From positions 5,541,501-5,605,500 of the forward strand of contig CM029123.1 of NCBI GenBank assembly GCA_016859345.1: a stretch of 64,000 nucleotides of DNA, in the 5' to 3' direction. Made by a program: the position numbers and the translations under genes. The stretch is from Istiophorus platypterus. Taxonomy: Eukaryota > Chordata > Actinopteri > Istiophoriformes > Istiophoridae. This document shows, one piece after another, positions 36,677-49,065 of the stretch (position 1 is its first letter; each line of letters starts with the position of its first letter). Under the pieces are notes generated by a model that was not told where the DNA came from, did no database searches, and was given only the letters and a program-made list of their open reading frames with translations.

Positions 36677-39600
36677 TTAGGTGAAAGGTGCAAGCAAGGG
36701 AACTGAAAATATAATTATAACATTCTATGCAGTCTCTCAGACAGTGATATTGTCTTTACAGCAGCACAATTAAAAACAAAAGGTTTTGAAATGATTTTGA
36801 AGAAAAACACACCTACTCACATGTGGGTATGAATATTTCAGTTACACCTGTGAGTGACTCTGACTTTTTAACAATTTCTTTGTTTTTTTTCTCATACTGT
36901 TCAAGAAACCAACATTATGGAAAGAAACACAAATAGTAGGTGCTTTGCACTCTCCACTGTGATTCATTCTCATTCATAAATTCTCACCTAAAGTGAACTG
37001 TTAGCTTGAGAAAGCCAGTATCTTTGCATTAGTACTACACATTCGTAATGAATAGTGCACATTAGTCCAGTATCTCCATGTTTTTGGTGTTTACCATACA
37101 TGTGTGTATTCATGACACAAACAGGACAAATAACCGTTGCTGCCTTTAAATGGAATCAGTCAGGTGGAATTTTGACCAGAGAAGTTGAATACAAGATATG
37201 CTTGGAGTGACTTAGAGGTGCCAGGAGCTTTGGGGATGAGGCCTGATGAATGTGTTGAATGCGGTAACCCTGCCACCGCCAACATTTTTAAAAACATTGT
37301 CATATGTTGTGAAACATTAAGTCTTAGGTTTTAAAAACATTTCAGGTAGTGAAAACCACGGCAGTGGGTCACTCAAGTTGTCTCATCATGTAAACACAGG
37401 GAATACCACCTCACATGAATGAACCTTTTCTGTATACATGAAACATTGTAGGTGTGTCTTTCACAGAAAGCTGCAGCAGACATCAGACAGGGACATGTAA
37501 CAAAGTTTGTTGTTGTTTTGAAACTAGGCTGTGAACTTTGTGATGTTTCAAAATATAAGTAGTGAGAAGTTAGTGAGTCAGTAACAGAATCTGTGAGGTG
37601 CAAAGCATTAGAGATGGGAGCCTAAGATTACTTTTAAAAGACTGTTTATAACTTCATGCATGCACTGTTTGATTATATGTTTACACAGCAGATATACCAA
37701 ATGGTGTAAGGCCTAGCCCATTCTAGTTACTAAAAGTAAAGACAATGATGTGGATAGTGTAAATATTATGATAAAAATAAAATGAACATAGTAATTTAAA
37801 TATAAGACCATGCAGAAAAACAGTCAAGGCCACATGAGGCACTTGAATCCTCTCATCCTACCTGCTAATGTTAGTTGGTAATATTACAGTATCGGCCTGG
37901 ATCAGCTGACTGACTTATAACTTGTAACCATGAAGCACAAATTCTTGCTAGTGTCCTGTAGTATCATTAAGTCATTACACCACTAATGCAGGTCTGAGTG
38001 TGACAAGGTTCAGTTGGGTTAATAACTAGCATATATAATTACTGCTGTGCCAACAACTACATTGTTGGATGACATGATGTTTGCTGGTGGTCCGCACTGG
38101 ATCTGGTTACCGAATATGCCTCGTAGACTAAAGGTCAGTCCAATGGACCCGATCCTTGAGGTCAGTGATGGAATGTGGATCCCCTTATGTTTCAATCTCT
38201 CATGCCAACACATCAGATAACTTCCCTCCAGTAGCTGCTTCCAAGGTTTTACAAATCTCAAATGCAAATATAGCCACAAGCGACAACAAAAATGAATTAG
38301 ACCCATTAAGGGTAACAGGGGCATTAGTGGTATTGATAAATATGTGGGATTTCACATCGAAAGGATTTATGCTTGGAGCTGTGAATCTTTTGTGATAGGC
38401 CTCTACGAATATGGAAATGATTTTTTAAAAGTTTGTGTTTTTTCTGATAAATCTGTTACTGTGTGTATACTCAGATACAGTGTTTATCACAAACTTCAAA
38501 AGTCTCACTTTGTTATTTTTTTTTTCACATATTCAAAGGGGCTTTTCATTGTAAAACCATTATGTGGACTGCTACATTAATTAAGGAATTAAAAAAAATA
38601 ATTTAGATTGTTAATTATTCATTAGCATTAATGACAAACTCATAAATTGAACTACAGAACCAACCATATTTACTGTTCGCTACATTATATCAGCATTGGG
38701 AAATTGAAGGTACACTTTGGTCCTTATTTTGTTTGCACAACGCATGTTGGTAATGAGTAGTGGTGAGAAATAAACAATGTAAACATTTAATGTAAACATA
38801 CATTTGTTTGTTTACAAGAAAACATTACAGGGTACCTTTAAATATCATATACTGTCATATGTTAACCACACGACTTCCTTAAATTCCATCCATTTCTCGC
38901 TTTAGAAAAGCATAGTGGCTGGGATCATATGCTGTATCCCAGTAGGTATTTCTCACTGGGGGCATTCTGGGTTAACAAACACAGCTTTACCCTTGTGTTG
39001 TGAATGCTAGCTTGTTAACAGTAGGTTTGAAGAACTTCCCCATAATTGTTAAATTATTACTTCCCAGAAATGTTTCACTCATGCATTACTGAAATTTGGC
39101 ACCATAAATTAAATTTTATTCTAATTTACTTAGAAATCCAAAAAAAGTAATCATGAAATGATATTGACTCTCATATTCTGATTTTATTCTTTCATATTAT
39201 TTACTTTATCTTGTAGTAGAACAATGATTCCTCATAAAAAAACACCTCTTTGAGGCAGAAAAAAACCCACTGCTGGACTGCAAGCACAAATTCTAAATAT
39301 CTCAGGTTCCCATAGGTACTGTATTTTTTATGGGAAATGGCAGAAGATTTTGTTGAGAATTCCCAAGAAATACTGTAGTCTTATTTCCCGGCATTCAAAC
39401 CCTAGTGTGTAGTTACACAATAGGCCTCATACACAGATTCATTTCTGTTATTTTCAAGCATAAAACTTAGCATTTTCATAGAATACCGCAACTAAAGTAA
39501 ATTATCTAAAAAACATGCATAGTGAACTGATTTGAATTGAAATAAAGACAAGGTTAGGACTTGGATTAATGTTTTGGTCTCACTTTTTGTTAGCTGCTGA

Positions 39601-39868
39601 TTGGCCAGTTCATTCAGACAGTGGTAACCCTCAGTAGATCAGAAGTGCTTGTCACATAACCACTCATAAATAATAGGCCCTGCCACCCTGTTCTCAGCTG
39701 GCCCCCTCTGAGACGAAGAGCATGGCTGGTAAATAACTGGCTGGATCGATATCTGTCATTGCAGTTCAGTGAGCCCCAGCAATCTAAAACGTCTGAGCAG
39801 TTTGTTTATTTTCTTGTTTTCAGCCTCTCCTTGCTGGCCTGTAGTGACGAGATGCAGATGTGCACTAC

Positions 39869-39925
39869 AGATAGATAGATAGATAGACTCTATTGATCCT
39901 GTGAGGGAAATTGTTGTGTTACAGA
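39869..39925. repeat. (GATA)n tract with attached LINE-tail-like sequence
   Basis: About four GATA units (from 39870) run straight into GACTCTATTGATCCTGTGAG and GGAAATTGTTGTGTTACAG. This pairing of a GATA tract with a TTATTGATCC...GGAAATT tail is one I recognise as a common fish interspersed-repeat end, probably a retroposon 3' terminus. Only the tail is present. Confidence 0.5.
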
Positions 39926-41219
39926 AGACTGGGAAAAACTATAGAATACTGAGATTATCCTGCTGCTTTAAATGTAGTTAGTTCATGATGCTGTGGCATG
40001 CTGGGTGACAGTTGGTTGACTTTCCTCTGTTCATTTCATGTGAAACAAAAACAGGAAATTCATCTATAGAGTGCCTGTATTTCAGCAGTGTTGCTTGTGC
40101 ATTTAAATTGGTTGATTTTCAAGTATTTAAACCTCTTTTGGTGACAATGAAAAAGGCACCAGAGTTATGTAAAGAATTCATTTCATTAGTTTACTTTAGT
40201 TAATGAAAAAAGCCCTGGTTAACTGAGTGACATTGTTTGACTGTGCTAGTGTATCGATCAAAGCATTTTGTCCACTTAGTACAATTCACAAGAAGGTACA
40301 GAGACCACTTGGTTCAGTCATAAAAGCAGGCAGCTGAAGTCCGCCTGCATAAACAGTGGCCCCTGCTGGCTCCTCCTGGACATGGTCCCCTGTCGGTGTC
40401 GGCGCCTCTCTGCATGTAAACAAGTTTTTCTCTTTCTTAAGTGTTGCTGAAGCTGGGATCATCTTGGCCGTCTTAACATCCTCTGTCCACAGAAGAACTG
40501 TCATCCTCCCCCTGGCTCAGTGTCCCTGAAACGTGTGCACTTTCTAAACATTTTCTCTCATCAAGGAAGCATCCCTGAATGGATCGGGCTTTGTGTATTC
40601 TCAGGTCCAGCAGTTTAGTGGTAGTGTTTGGTTAAGAGATATCCTTCAGGGTGTCATTCAGATAGACCAAGTTGCTATTTAGGTGGAAACGAGAAGAATA
40701 TATCATGGTTTGCTTAGGAGGCAAAATTACACAGGAGATCAACAACACTGTATTACAAAAGGGAAGTGTAGGTTGCCAATACATTGATTTGAAGACATAA
40801 CCTGTGTGAATCTTCATTATGTCCACCACATGTGTTTAAATATAGATGTGTGCTACCACCAGAGGAAACAATAGGGAAATACTTTGAGCTCTCACCCAAA
40901 CCGGGGAAACCTGCATCCCATGTAATATAGTGTTTGCTCCATTCACAGGATTGTAATACTATATAAAGAGATGCCAAATAAGTTTTATCTCCGTCCCAAC
41001 AATTTGTGCAGTAATTTGTTGTTGTTGTTTTGTTCTGTTTTTTTTTTTTTCTCCCAGATCGCTTGTGGCACCCCTCTGTACACTCTCAGATTTTCAAATA
41101 TCTGTTTGCAGGGGGATGTGTCAGTTCCGAACAGATGACCTAGTTTTTACACAAGCACAATCTTACAAACATTGAAAGGCCCCTCTACATACATTACATG
41201 TCTGTGAATATGCTGAAAT

Positions 41220-41580
41220 TCACCCCTTTATATGAATTCAGTTTGCAGCAAGCGATTTGAATGGCTGTGGAAAATGTCAATTATGGAATTGGTTAATTTT
41301 TAATTATCGCTGTCTGCTCCGTACACAGCTGCTCTACAGTTGGCTGTTATTTTTTTCCTCATAATTTAATTGGAGCTGAAACAACATGACCTATTTTGTT
41401 TGGAGAGAATGTATACTTTAATCTGTGCCTCCTCAGAAGGTGGCCTTGAGCTTTATTCTCGGCGTTGCGATGGTTCTTCTCAAAGTGTAATGCATTACAG
41501 ATCACTCATAACCTGTTTAAAATCGCAAGCAGAAAATTCATCGGCTGGATTACAAAAAATCACTAACATGTGATTCCTCT
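41220..41580. promoter_or_regulatory. Candidate homeodomain-rich regulatory element
   Basis: Dense TAAT/ATTA cores occur in complex, non-repetitive DNA: GTCAATTATGG near 41277, GGTTAATTTTTAATTATCGC at 41291-41310 and CATAATTTAATTGG near 41360. Farther on is a GTTGCGATGG block near 41464. The 67-codon open frame at 41370-41573 has no family resemblance. The pattern suggests a Hox/Lhx/Pou-type enhancer, which is inference. Confidence 0.25.
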
Positions 41581-41778
41581 AACAGACTTAACACATTCTT
41601 AAATTAAACATGCAGCTGACAGAGAAATGACAAAGCAAGACTATTATTCGTCCTTACGCTGCTCAGAGTGGCATCTCGACTTCACCCATGTAATCACAAC
41701 AGAGTTGTCCTTTGTGTTATTGTGAATATAAGTCTCACTTCTGTCTGGTCAGTGTTATGAATGAATCACAGTAATCAG

Positions 41779-42087
41779 GTGCTCTCAAAGGTTTCTTTTG
41801 AAGAGCACTGTTGTGTCACCATGACACAAACAATCTCTTTCATACCCATTTGAGAAAATGGGTCTCTGCACTATGGAATCAAATAAAGCCATCTACTTTA
41901 AATTGATGGCTCTTAATACACTCATTTTCAAAAAAGCATCTTTAAGTGTTTAGCCCATATGTTTGATTCCACACACACGACATACTGAAGCCCTCTCTCC
42001 TCAAAACACCCATCGACAGACACACACATGCAAACACATTCACTAACTCACTGAAAGGATAGTGTGACTGATCCAGCAATCCTTTCA
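41779..42087. other. Cluster of five small inverted repeats
   Basis: Consecutive fold-backs are GTGCTCT/AGAGCAC with an inner extension (41779-41808), TTGTGTCA/TGACACAA with loop CCA (41811-41829), ACCCATTT/AAATGGGT with loop GAGA (41844-41863), AGCCATC/GATGGCT (41887-41911) and TGAAAGGAT/ATCCTTTCA (42052-42087). Stems are 7-12 bp and the first four fall in 133 bases. Short stems occur by chance, so the clustering is the only remarkable part. Confidence 0.5.
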
Positions 42088-45000
42088 TTGTTTTGGTGAA
42101 ACGGAGTCGCCTAAGCTGCTATAATCACTCATTTAGTGTTGTGGCAACAAATGCTATTTTTTTAGATATTCCAATCCAATAAGAAAATTTCAATCCGTCA
42201 TGAACCCTAACTAATGCATGGTCCATTTGCTCCAGTTGTGGTTATTATTGATATTATTTTTAATAAGCCATTTCCTTTTCAAAGGCTCTATGTCCATTTC
42301 AGATAATACCATTGTGATTTGAGGAGACAAAAAGCCAGGATGTCAGAATGTGAGCTGACTAAAGCTTCTCTTTTAAAAGCCTGAGTTAAAGCGGCAGCTC
42401 TATTGACACTAAAGAGCATTTTGTATTGTAAAGTCCATCATCATTTAATCTGTGGATAAATATGTCTGTGGGTGATTATGTCTTTCTTCAGTTTGTGCTG
42501 ATCGTGCAGGAAATGCTAAGCCATTGTAAAAAACAGGACAATTGCTTATGGTGTAAGGTGCAATATTGCATTTACAGAAAGACTGATATATATATGACTG
42601 CAGGTTTAGGTGCACAGATTAGTGTTGTTTAGCAGTTGCCTTTCACTGTTCTATCTCCACAGTGCTTTTACTTTCTCCCTCCTGGATATCACTTTCAGCT
42701 CAGTGATTTGTGCTGTTTGTGCAGTGGATTTCAATCTCTTTGTCTTTGCACATTGCTTTTGAACCCCACAAAAAAGTACTGGCCTAAATATGAAGATGAA
42801 GCTCAGGATTCTTCAAAAGTTACTCAAATTTGAAGTCTCCTCACTTTTTGTCCTAGGAAATAGAAACCATAAAGCTACTGCAGCTACTGGGTATAATTTT
42901 CCATATTTCAGAGGAGGATGAAACAACCCTATATAGTCTATGACATTTTCCCCCCTTTTCGAACAATATAGCGTTAGTTATTTCCCTTTAGCAATTGAAG
43001 ATATCTGTCCCTTTATAACATTCAACATTTGACGGTGGAGGACCCGTTGTGCTGTTAAGTCTGTATTCCATTCAGAAAGTGAGAGCTAGTAAGCTTGGAG
43101 GAAACTAGTCAGTTGCTGATTACTTTAACTCAAAGTAACGTATTGAGAGCCAGAGTGAAACTGGAACTTCTGAGTTCTGATGCAGAAGTAAGAAAATTTC
43201 ATTCAAAATCCCACTGACATGGTGTAACCATGATGATAACAAAATATTCAGCCCTCGAACAAAGTCATTCTCAACAGTGTGTCGTGTTGCTAGTTTCATG
43301 TGTTTAGATAAGCATAGTAGTTTTTTGAAAAACAATCTAATGTCAATGCCTGCTCAAGTTTGTAGACAGCAGGGAAAAAATTAATTCAAAAGAGAGCATT
43401 GATGAGTTTTATGGATGTGGATTTGACATAAAGACTTGTGCTACTGCGGTTTTAGTTTTTATGGGGGCTGAAGTTTTGGGTTTTTTTTATTCTGCACTCA
43501 CAGTAGTCGTTGTTTAACTTAAAATCTACTTCTGTAGTGGATCTGATTTGTTTTAGGATATGGAAAATGAACTCCTGGAACATGCTTCATGTTTTTCAGA
43601 AAGTCTGATGGAAAAAATGCTGAATGAGAGATTGCACTGAGCAACAGCTAACAGCATACTAGTCCAGCTGGATACCTGCCTGTGTGACCACTGGATGATG
43701 ATTTAAGTGATATTAGAACTATTTTAAGAATCAATGATATTCCACCTATCACACTACAATATTTTCCATTTGAACAACAAAAAAAAAGCCCACAGGTGAA
43801 CACTAATGTAGGAAGCGCCATCACTGACGACAAATAAATTGAAATTCTTTAGTTTTGCTAATCATAGTTTTAACCAAATAAGTAAACAAGTCAAAAGAAA
43901 CATGAAGAATGACACACACACCCATTTGCCACTGCCACAGGTCCCCCTAGCTAAAATTAATGCAGTCCAAACCCTGTAATAAATCCTCCCCCAACTGTAC
44001 TGCCTCATACTGCGAGTTGTTTTTAACATTTAGTCTAACCTGTTTATGTGAATTAAACAGTATAACTTTCATGAATCTAGGATTACTTTTTTTATTTTCG
44101 AAGGCAAGAGTTTCAGATAGGTTAGGTGTACCTATTGAACTGAGTGTGTGTATACTGGTTTCTTTGCAAAAATGAATTTTAATTCAGTTCAATTTGAATA
44201 GCTTGTTTTAAAAAAAAAGGGGGGGTGTTGTTTATGACAGTCAGCTGTCTGTATTTCAGGGTCCAGACACAACGTCCTTCTTATGTTATTGTATATCTTA
44301 AGTAATGTTTCATCATTATTGTGTCAAGTAGAGTTAAGCCGTGTCATGTCCTCCTATGATTTCTCCTGCCAATCTGTGAGTTCCCTTTGTTCTTTGCATA
44401 GTAGGTGATGATATGCAAATAGTTCCAGCTTCCTGTTCACTTGCACTCCTTTGTTCCACCTCCACTAACAAAGGCATAGATCAGATGCCCTGAGAACAGT
44501 TGTCTCTCCCGTTCACTCTCTATCACCGCAGTGGAAGCAGGAAAGACAGAGCCTGAGGTTCGGTTCTTAGCAGGACACGATGCTGTCAGGGCATCAGGTG
44601 AGAGCATGCACCGAGCCCCCTCTGCCCACCCCCACCCTCCACTCCTCACATAATCAGTTCTGACACTATGCCAATTCCACAGTGGGTGGTGCACACAGCT
44701 TTATTCGTAGATGTGGCAGTCGGGCAGTGATCAGATCCCAGACTCTGCTCATCTTCCACTGTCATGCTGTATCAGGTAGCATGCAACAGTGGTCACTTAC
44801 AGATGCAGTGTTTTTGATTTTAAGTAGTCTGGCATTTAACAGCGTTCCGACAATCATTTGTCAAGTGGGGGGCATTTGATGGTCCATCAGTATGTCTTTC
44901 AGGGGTATTACAACTGATAGGCTTAAACCATAAGCCTCAACATACTGGGAAAACAGTTGAAAATAGGTACAGCTGTTAACCCAGTCACCGCTGAATTTAA

Positions 45001-45639
45001 GCACTAACTTCAATGAAACTGCGGCTGAGTGTCCTGAGGCCGTGGGCAAACAATTTACTGAATTGAGCCAGACATAACTGAAAAATCATGTCTGCAGCAC
45101 GTATAGCTGCTGTATGGTTTCTATTGTTGCCTGTGAAAAGCTGAACAGGAACTGCGAAGCAATCATAAAGCATGCAGGGAAGCAATTTCTTTCTCTTATT
45201 CAAGTGAAAAATTATTCCGTGCTGTCACAAAAGACTCCCTAACAAGGTGCTTTAAACTCTCTGGCAGTGCATTGCTGCGGGGTGTCAAAGAGTGGATAAG
45301 GTATAAATGAAGCTTAAACTCAAAAGTCTGTTTCTGGTAATAGCAGCATTTCGTTCCCTCTCCAATGTGCTTTTGATGTGGAGCTAAGATTAACAGTGTT
45401 AAATCGTCCTCTTCACTGTCTCAAGCTAACAACACAGACATAATGAGCAGAATGTTGACAACAAGAGTGTTTCTTTGAGGTTGTGGAGACTTATTATCTT
45501 TTCTTTTGTGCAGGTGGTTTTATTAGAATTCAACCCTCTGTACCTATACCTCCACTGACCATTGTATATTATATATTTTTTTAAAAATCATGTAATTTGA
45601 GGTGACAATAGAGGAATATCCAACCACCGAGGAACGTTC

Positions 45640-45860
45640 CTTTCATCTCCTAATCCTCCATGATGTGACCCTGGCCATTTATGCTTGAGTGGCTGAGGAG
45701 GCACAAGGTGCCAGGGAAGCCAGGGAATCCGGCATGGCGGGGAGATTTGCACGGCAAACGCGTCGATCCCTCAGAGTTAATGAGGCCTATTGTTTGGGCT
45801 TCCATTATCAGCCTGCTGCATCCTGAGCCAGGCCGAGCAGAAGTCAAGCATCATAAAGTT
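45640..45860. promoter_or_regulatory. Candidate GC-balanced regulatory element
   Basis: A block of higher GC than its surroundings with CpGs, an ACGCGT at 45758-45763, AGAGTTAATGAGGCC near 45773 and CTTCCATTATCAGCC near 45800. Both strands happen to be open for about 60 codons, but in antisense overlap and without any recognisable family, so coding is unlikely. Could be a conserved enhancer or insulator-like element. Inference only. Confidence 0.25.
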
Positions 45861-46023
45861 TAGACTCTCCATGATACATTGTGGACAGTAAGCAGAGCTC
45901 AGCATTTCTCACTTCCTCTGGAAATATGCTCAGAAGAACATTGAATGTTCTCACTCCAAATAAACTGTACATTTGCATAACCACCTTTAATTTATTGTTA
46001 AAATGATACCTAATATGTGTATG

Positions 46024-46049
46024 TATATATATATATATATATATATATA
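46024..46049. repeat. (TA)n microsatellite
   Basis: About 13 uninterrupted TA units within an AT-rich stretch. An open frame reading YIYIYI through it is an artefact. Confidence 0.92.
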
Positions 46050-47298
46050 GTAATTTGAAACCTTGACTGACACATACAATGAGTCCACTTGATGAAAATC
46101 AGTCATCAATAATACCAGAAGAGTTGTGAGACGGGATCTGTAACTGCTCTTTCTTTCTGAATACAAAAACATTTTTTAATCAATCTCCTATTGACAAATC
46201 TGATTCCTTTATGTGACACAGTAAACCATGGATAAATTAGCAGTAAACCAGGCTGGCCGCTAACATTCACCCAGCTCCCAGACGTCACAATTAGGAACAC
46301 CTCAAAGGTCAACTTGGATCTGGGCCCGTGTTACAATATTGAAAATCAAATCTACTGTAAAGATCCAGCCGCCCCCAGATCTAGGGAAGGTCATCTGAGT
46401 GTCACTGGTTTCTGAAAAAAGACTCCGCCATTCAGTATGAAAAGAATAAAATTCAGGCCTCCAGGGTGTCTGCAAAGGACACACACACCTGTGATGGGAT
46501 TGCGCCGTGAGCTTGGGCTCAGGCAGGGGAAAATGGGAGCTGTATTCTGCGGCTCTGCGAATGATTGGCAGAAAATGTGAGGCACAACACGTCTGCCTCA
46601 TACAGACACACAGCAAGCAGATGTCAGAGACTGCATGATAACGGGGGGGCTCACAAGGAAAGGACGGAGATGGCATCTTCAGAGGGTCATGTTATCCTTC
46701 TGAAAATCTCTTACAGATTAGGCTACATCACAGCTCACACCTAATGTCTTTTTTGCTCAGACTATGTCTTAATAACTATCTCCTGACCTATCACCTAAAT
46801 GTACAAGACTTTAAAAAGTATCTTTCTTCCAATGTTTCCCTCCTTTTTTCTTTTTGTTATCATTATTTTCCAAACACAAGGATCAGTCAGGGTCACATTT
46901 ATTTCCACATGCTTGAATTGCACAGAAGGATATGCACAACCTTCTGGGCTGTACACCATTGGGGCCTGAGCCAGGGTCAGATATCTCAGAGGAGAAAGGC
47001 AGACCGAAAACTATCCACTGCATGTTAATTAGGGTAAATGTGTAATGTTTGACCTTGAGACAGTGCTTCACCCCGATTTATTGGAGTCAGGTTTTTGTGA
47101 ATATTTAAATGGAACCTGTATTTTGTGAAGGAGTACACTCTTGTATTTTACTTTTCATATTAAGCCACAGTTGTATTGCATAGAACACAGGTGACTTTAA
47201 AAAGTCAGATGGAAAGGAATGCAAGAAAGTGCTGAAATGTTCTTCATTATCGTGGTCAGCTTTGTGAATCACAGCTATGTTTCTTCTCTGGCTCTCAG

Positions 47299-47395
47299 GG
47301 TAGTGCTCCAATGGCCCACCCTGAAGATGAGCTGGAACGTCTTACCAAGAAGATGCTGTTTGACATGGACAACCCTCCATCCGAGGAATACTTTG
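47299..47395 (+). CDS. lpp: lpp internal exon: acidic pre-LIM segment
   Basis: A 97-base exon, phase 0 in and phase 1 out, with acceptor GGCTCTCAG and donor TTTG|GTAAGA. It encodes GSAPMAH followed by PEDELERLTKKMLFDMDNPP and SEEYFG, with the last Gly codon completed by the next exon. The PEDELExLTKKML block is conserved in LPP and related zyxin-family proteins immediately before LIM1 and is likely a short helical lead-in. The frame joins cleanly to the linker exon upstream and LIM1 downstream (97 + 170 = 267 bases, 89 codons), so these two exons are phase-linked: skipping either alone breaks the frame, skipping both does not. The overlapping + frame at 47219-47446 is out of register with the real reading frame. 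Confidence 0.95.
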
Positions 47396-47529
47396 GTAAG
47401 AAAGATAGCCCATCTCACTCACATGTGTTTAGCAATAGCCTGTTAAATGAAAAAAACAATTGATATGTCACAGTAAGAACCAGAATGTCAGCCTTGTGGC
47501 TGTTTTCCTCCACCAACCAGTCAAGCTGC

Positions 47530-47730
47530 AGTTCACATCCCTGTCTGACCAGACTCATATAATATTTGTAGTGAAGATTTTAAAGGAATTCAAAAAGAGG
47601 TCTTAAGGGGATTTTGTCCTATTAGATATATAGATTCTTCAGTTATGGCCAAAAATGTGTTTTGTGATTTCACAGTGACCTTTGACCTTTGCCTTCAAAT
47701 CCTAATCAGTCCATGCTTAAGTCCAAGTGG
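47530..47730. mobile_element. Diverged fish interspersed repeat fragment
   Basis: It follows the order ATTTGTAGTGAAGATTTTAA, CAGTTATGGCC, CACAGTGACCTTTGACCTTT, AATCCTAATCAGTCCATG and AGTCCAAGTGG, which I recognise from a high-copy fish repeat whose usual wording is GTGACCTTTGACC...TCTAATCAGTTCATC. It is a partial, old copy starting about 130 bases after the exon. The class is not assigned. Confidence 0.65.
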
Positions 47731-48934
47731 CCACAGAATGTCACTGGCTCAGAGGCATCAAGAAACAGATGTAAATAATAAAATTAATGATGGTTAGATA
47801 ACATTTATTGTCGTAAAAAATGAAGCCGCAATATGGCGACATAATGTCTTTCTCACCTAGGCAAATAACCGATGAGTGTATAAAGGCAATATTGTTAATG
47901 CAACTCAACATTTAGCGGCTTTGGTTTCAGGGTCCTGGTATCGTGCCACACTGGCATGACTTACTCAGACACCTGAGCAGAACAGAGGTATCACTGATTC
48001 ATCATTAATTACTAAAACCTATGTTTTTCGGACCATGGCAAGTCAATAAGTCTGCTGTGAAAATGAATTTAGGGGGTTTCAACTGTCTTTCCCATGACAG
48101 TTAAACCCTGATCCTATTTTTTTAGCTGTTCATTTTAGGATTTATGTTGGAAGGTAAACGTGCAGAACAGCTAGTTTTTCACATCTGGCATATTAGCCTT
48201 TGTTAGCATTAGCATGCTAACCAGGCTCACACAGATACTGTTTGCTGCAAATTCCAAGGAGCTTGGTATATGCTGGTAACAAAACATGGGTATTGTGGTA
48301 ATTATATTAGCTTTATCGCACATTAGTTTTCTTCTTTACTCAATTAAATTTTACAGTTAAAACGAAATTACTACATTACGTTTGGCTACCTTCTTCCCAC
48401 TACTAAAAATAATTTCTAGCTAGTAAGGTAAATTTTAGCATCAAAACATTCATAAAAGAAGTGTTCACCTAACACAGACAGCCACGAAGAGCTTTGGCAA
48501 TCATTTAATGAGAATAATTGTCAAACACAATGAAATAAATTGAAACACAATGGGATTTTTCATTTCTACGCCTACAAGTCATCACGACATTTCCACAACA
48601 CTTGTTTAGATAGCTAGCCACAGCAGAAAAAGCATGTTAGATTAGGGCCCAATTACAAAGAGACGGCATCATCTTTTTCATATTTACAGAGCATACTGTA
48701 TCTAGTCTCCCTAGTTTAGTTATGGAAATAAAGAGGTTAAAGCAAACCATGTAGTGGACTGTGTGACAGCAAAGGAGAACCGATGACATTACTCCCAAAG
48801 GACATAATCTTCACATATAGCCACGGGGTTCATAACTGTCTGTTATATACAAAATTTTGACCTCTTTTTCAAGGTAAATACATGCGTGAAGCACTGCAAC
48901 AGTCTGGGCAGAGCACTGGCTTCAAATATACCGA

Positions 48935-49065
48935 GAGTATCAGCTGACTTTCTTAGCATCTGCCAGGTTCAAATTCCCTCATTATGGCCTGCTGCTTGTT
49001 ACATGTTACGGTCTTTCTTAACTGCTTTCTCTCTCCACCCCAGCCTCCTCCTCCTCTAGTTTTTT
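48935..49065. mobile_element. Possible SINE-like remnant
   Basis: CCAGGTTCAAATTCCCTC followed by GGCCTGCTGCTTGTTACATG and a CTTTCTCTCTCCACCCC tract resembles the back half of tRNA-derived fish SINEs (B-box-like TTCAAAT, GCTGCATGTCAT, pyrimidine-rich body). The B box is imperfect and the A-box half is not clear. Confidence 0.22.

Larger units (their letters stand above)
31264..47298 (+). other. lpp: lpp intron, about 16.0 kb
   Basis: A GT-AG intron between the linker exon and the short pre-LIM exon. It holds an antisense LINE fragment (31480-32040), TG/CA repeats (32383-32400, 36618-36676), a GATA repeat with an attached LINE-like tail (39869-39925), a run of small hairpins (41779-42087) and an AT repeat (46024-46049). 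Candidate regulatory blocks lie at 34080-34480, 41220-41580 and 45640-45860. The remaining sequence is AT-rich without recognisable genes. Open frames at 44437-44694 and 46302-46676 on the - strand have no family resemblance. Confidence 0.85.

Noticed and set aside
41036..41057. Acceptor-like T run followed by CTCCCAG
   Set aside because: The polypyrimidine tract and AG look good, but downstream there is no open frame in phase with lpp and no donor giving a plausible exon.
44437..46676. - strand frames of 60-124 codons (for example 46302-46676)
   Set aside because: No domain, no start context of note and no splice partners; they lie in an lpp intron and resemble random frames.
48206..48226. 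TTAGCATTAGCATGCTAACC, similar to the repeat at 30165
   Set aside because: Only a short palindromic core is shared, with no flanking agreement, so I do not call a second copy.
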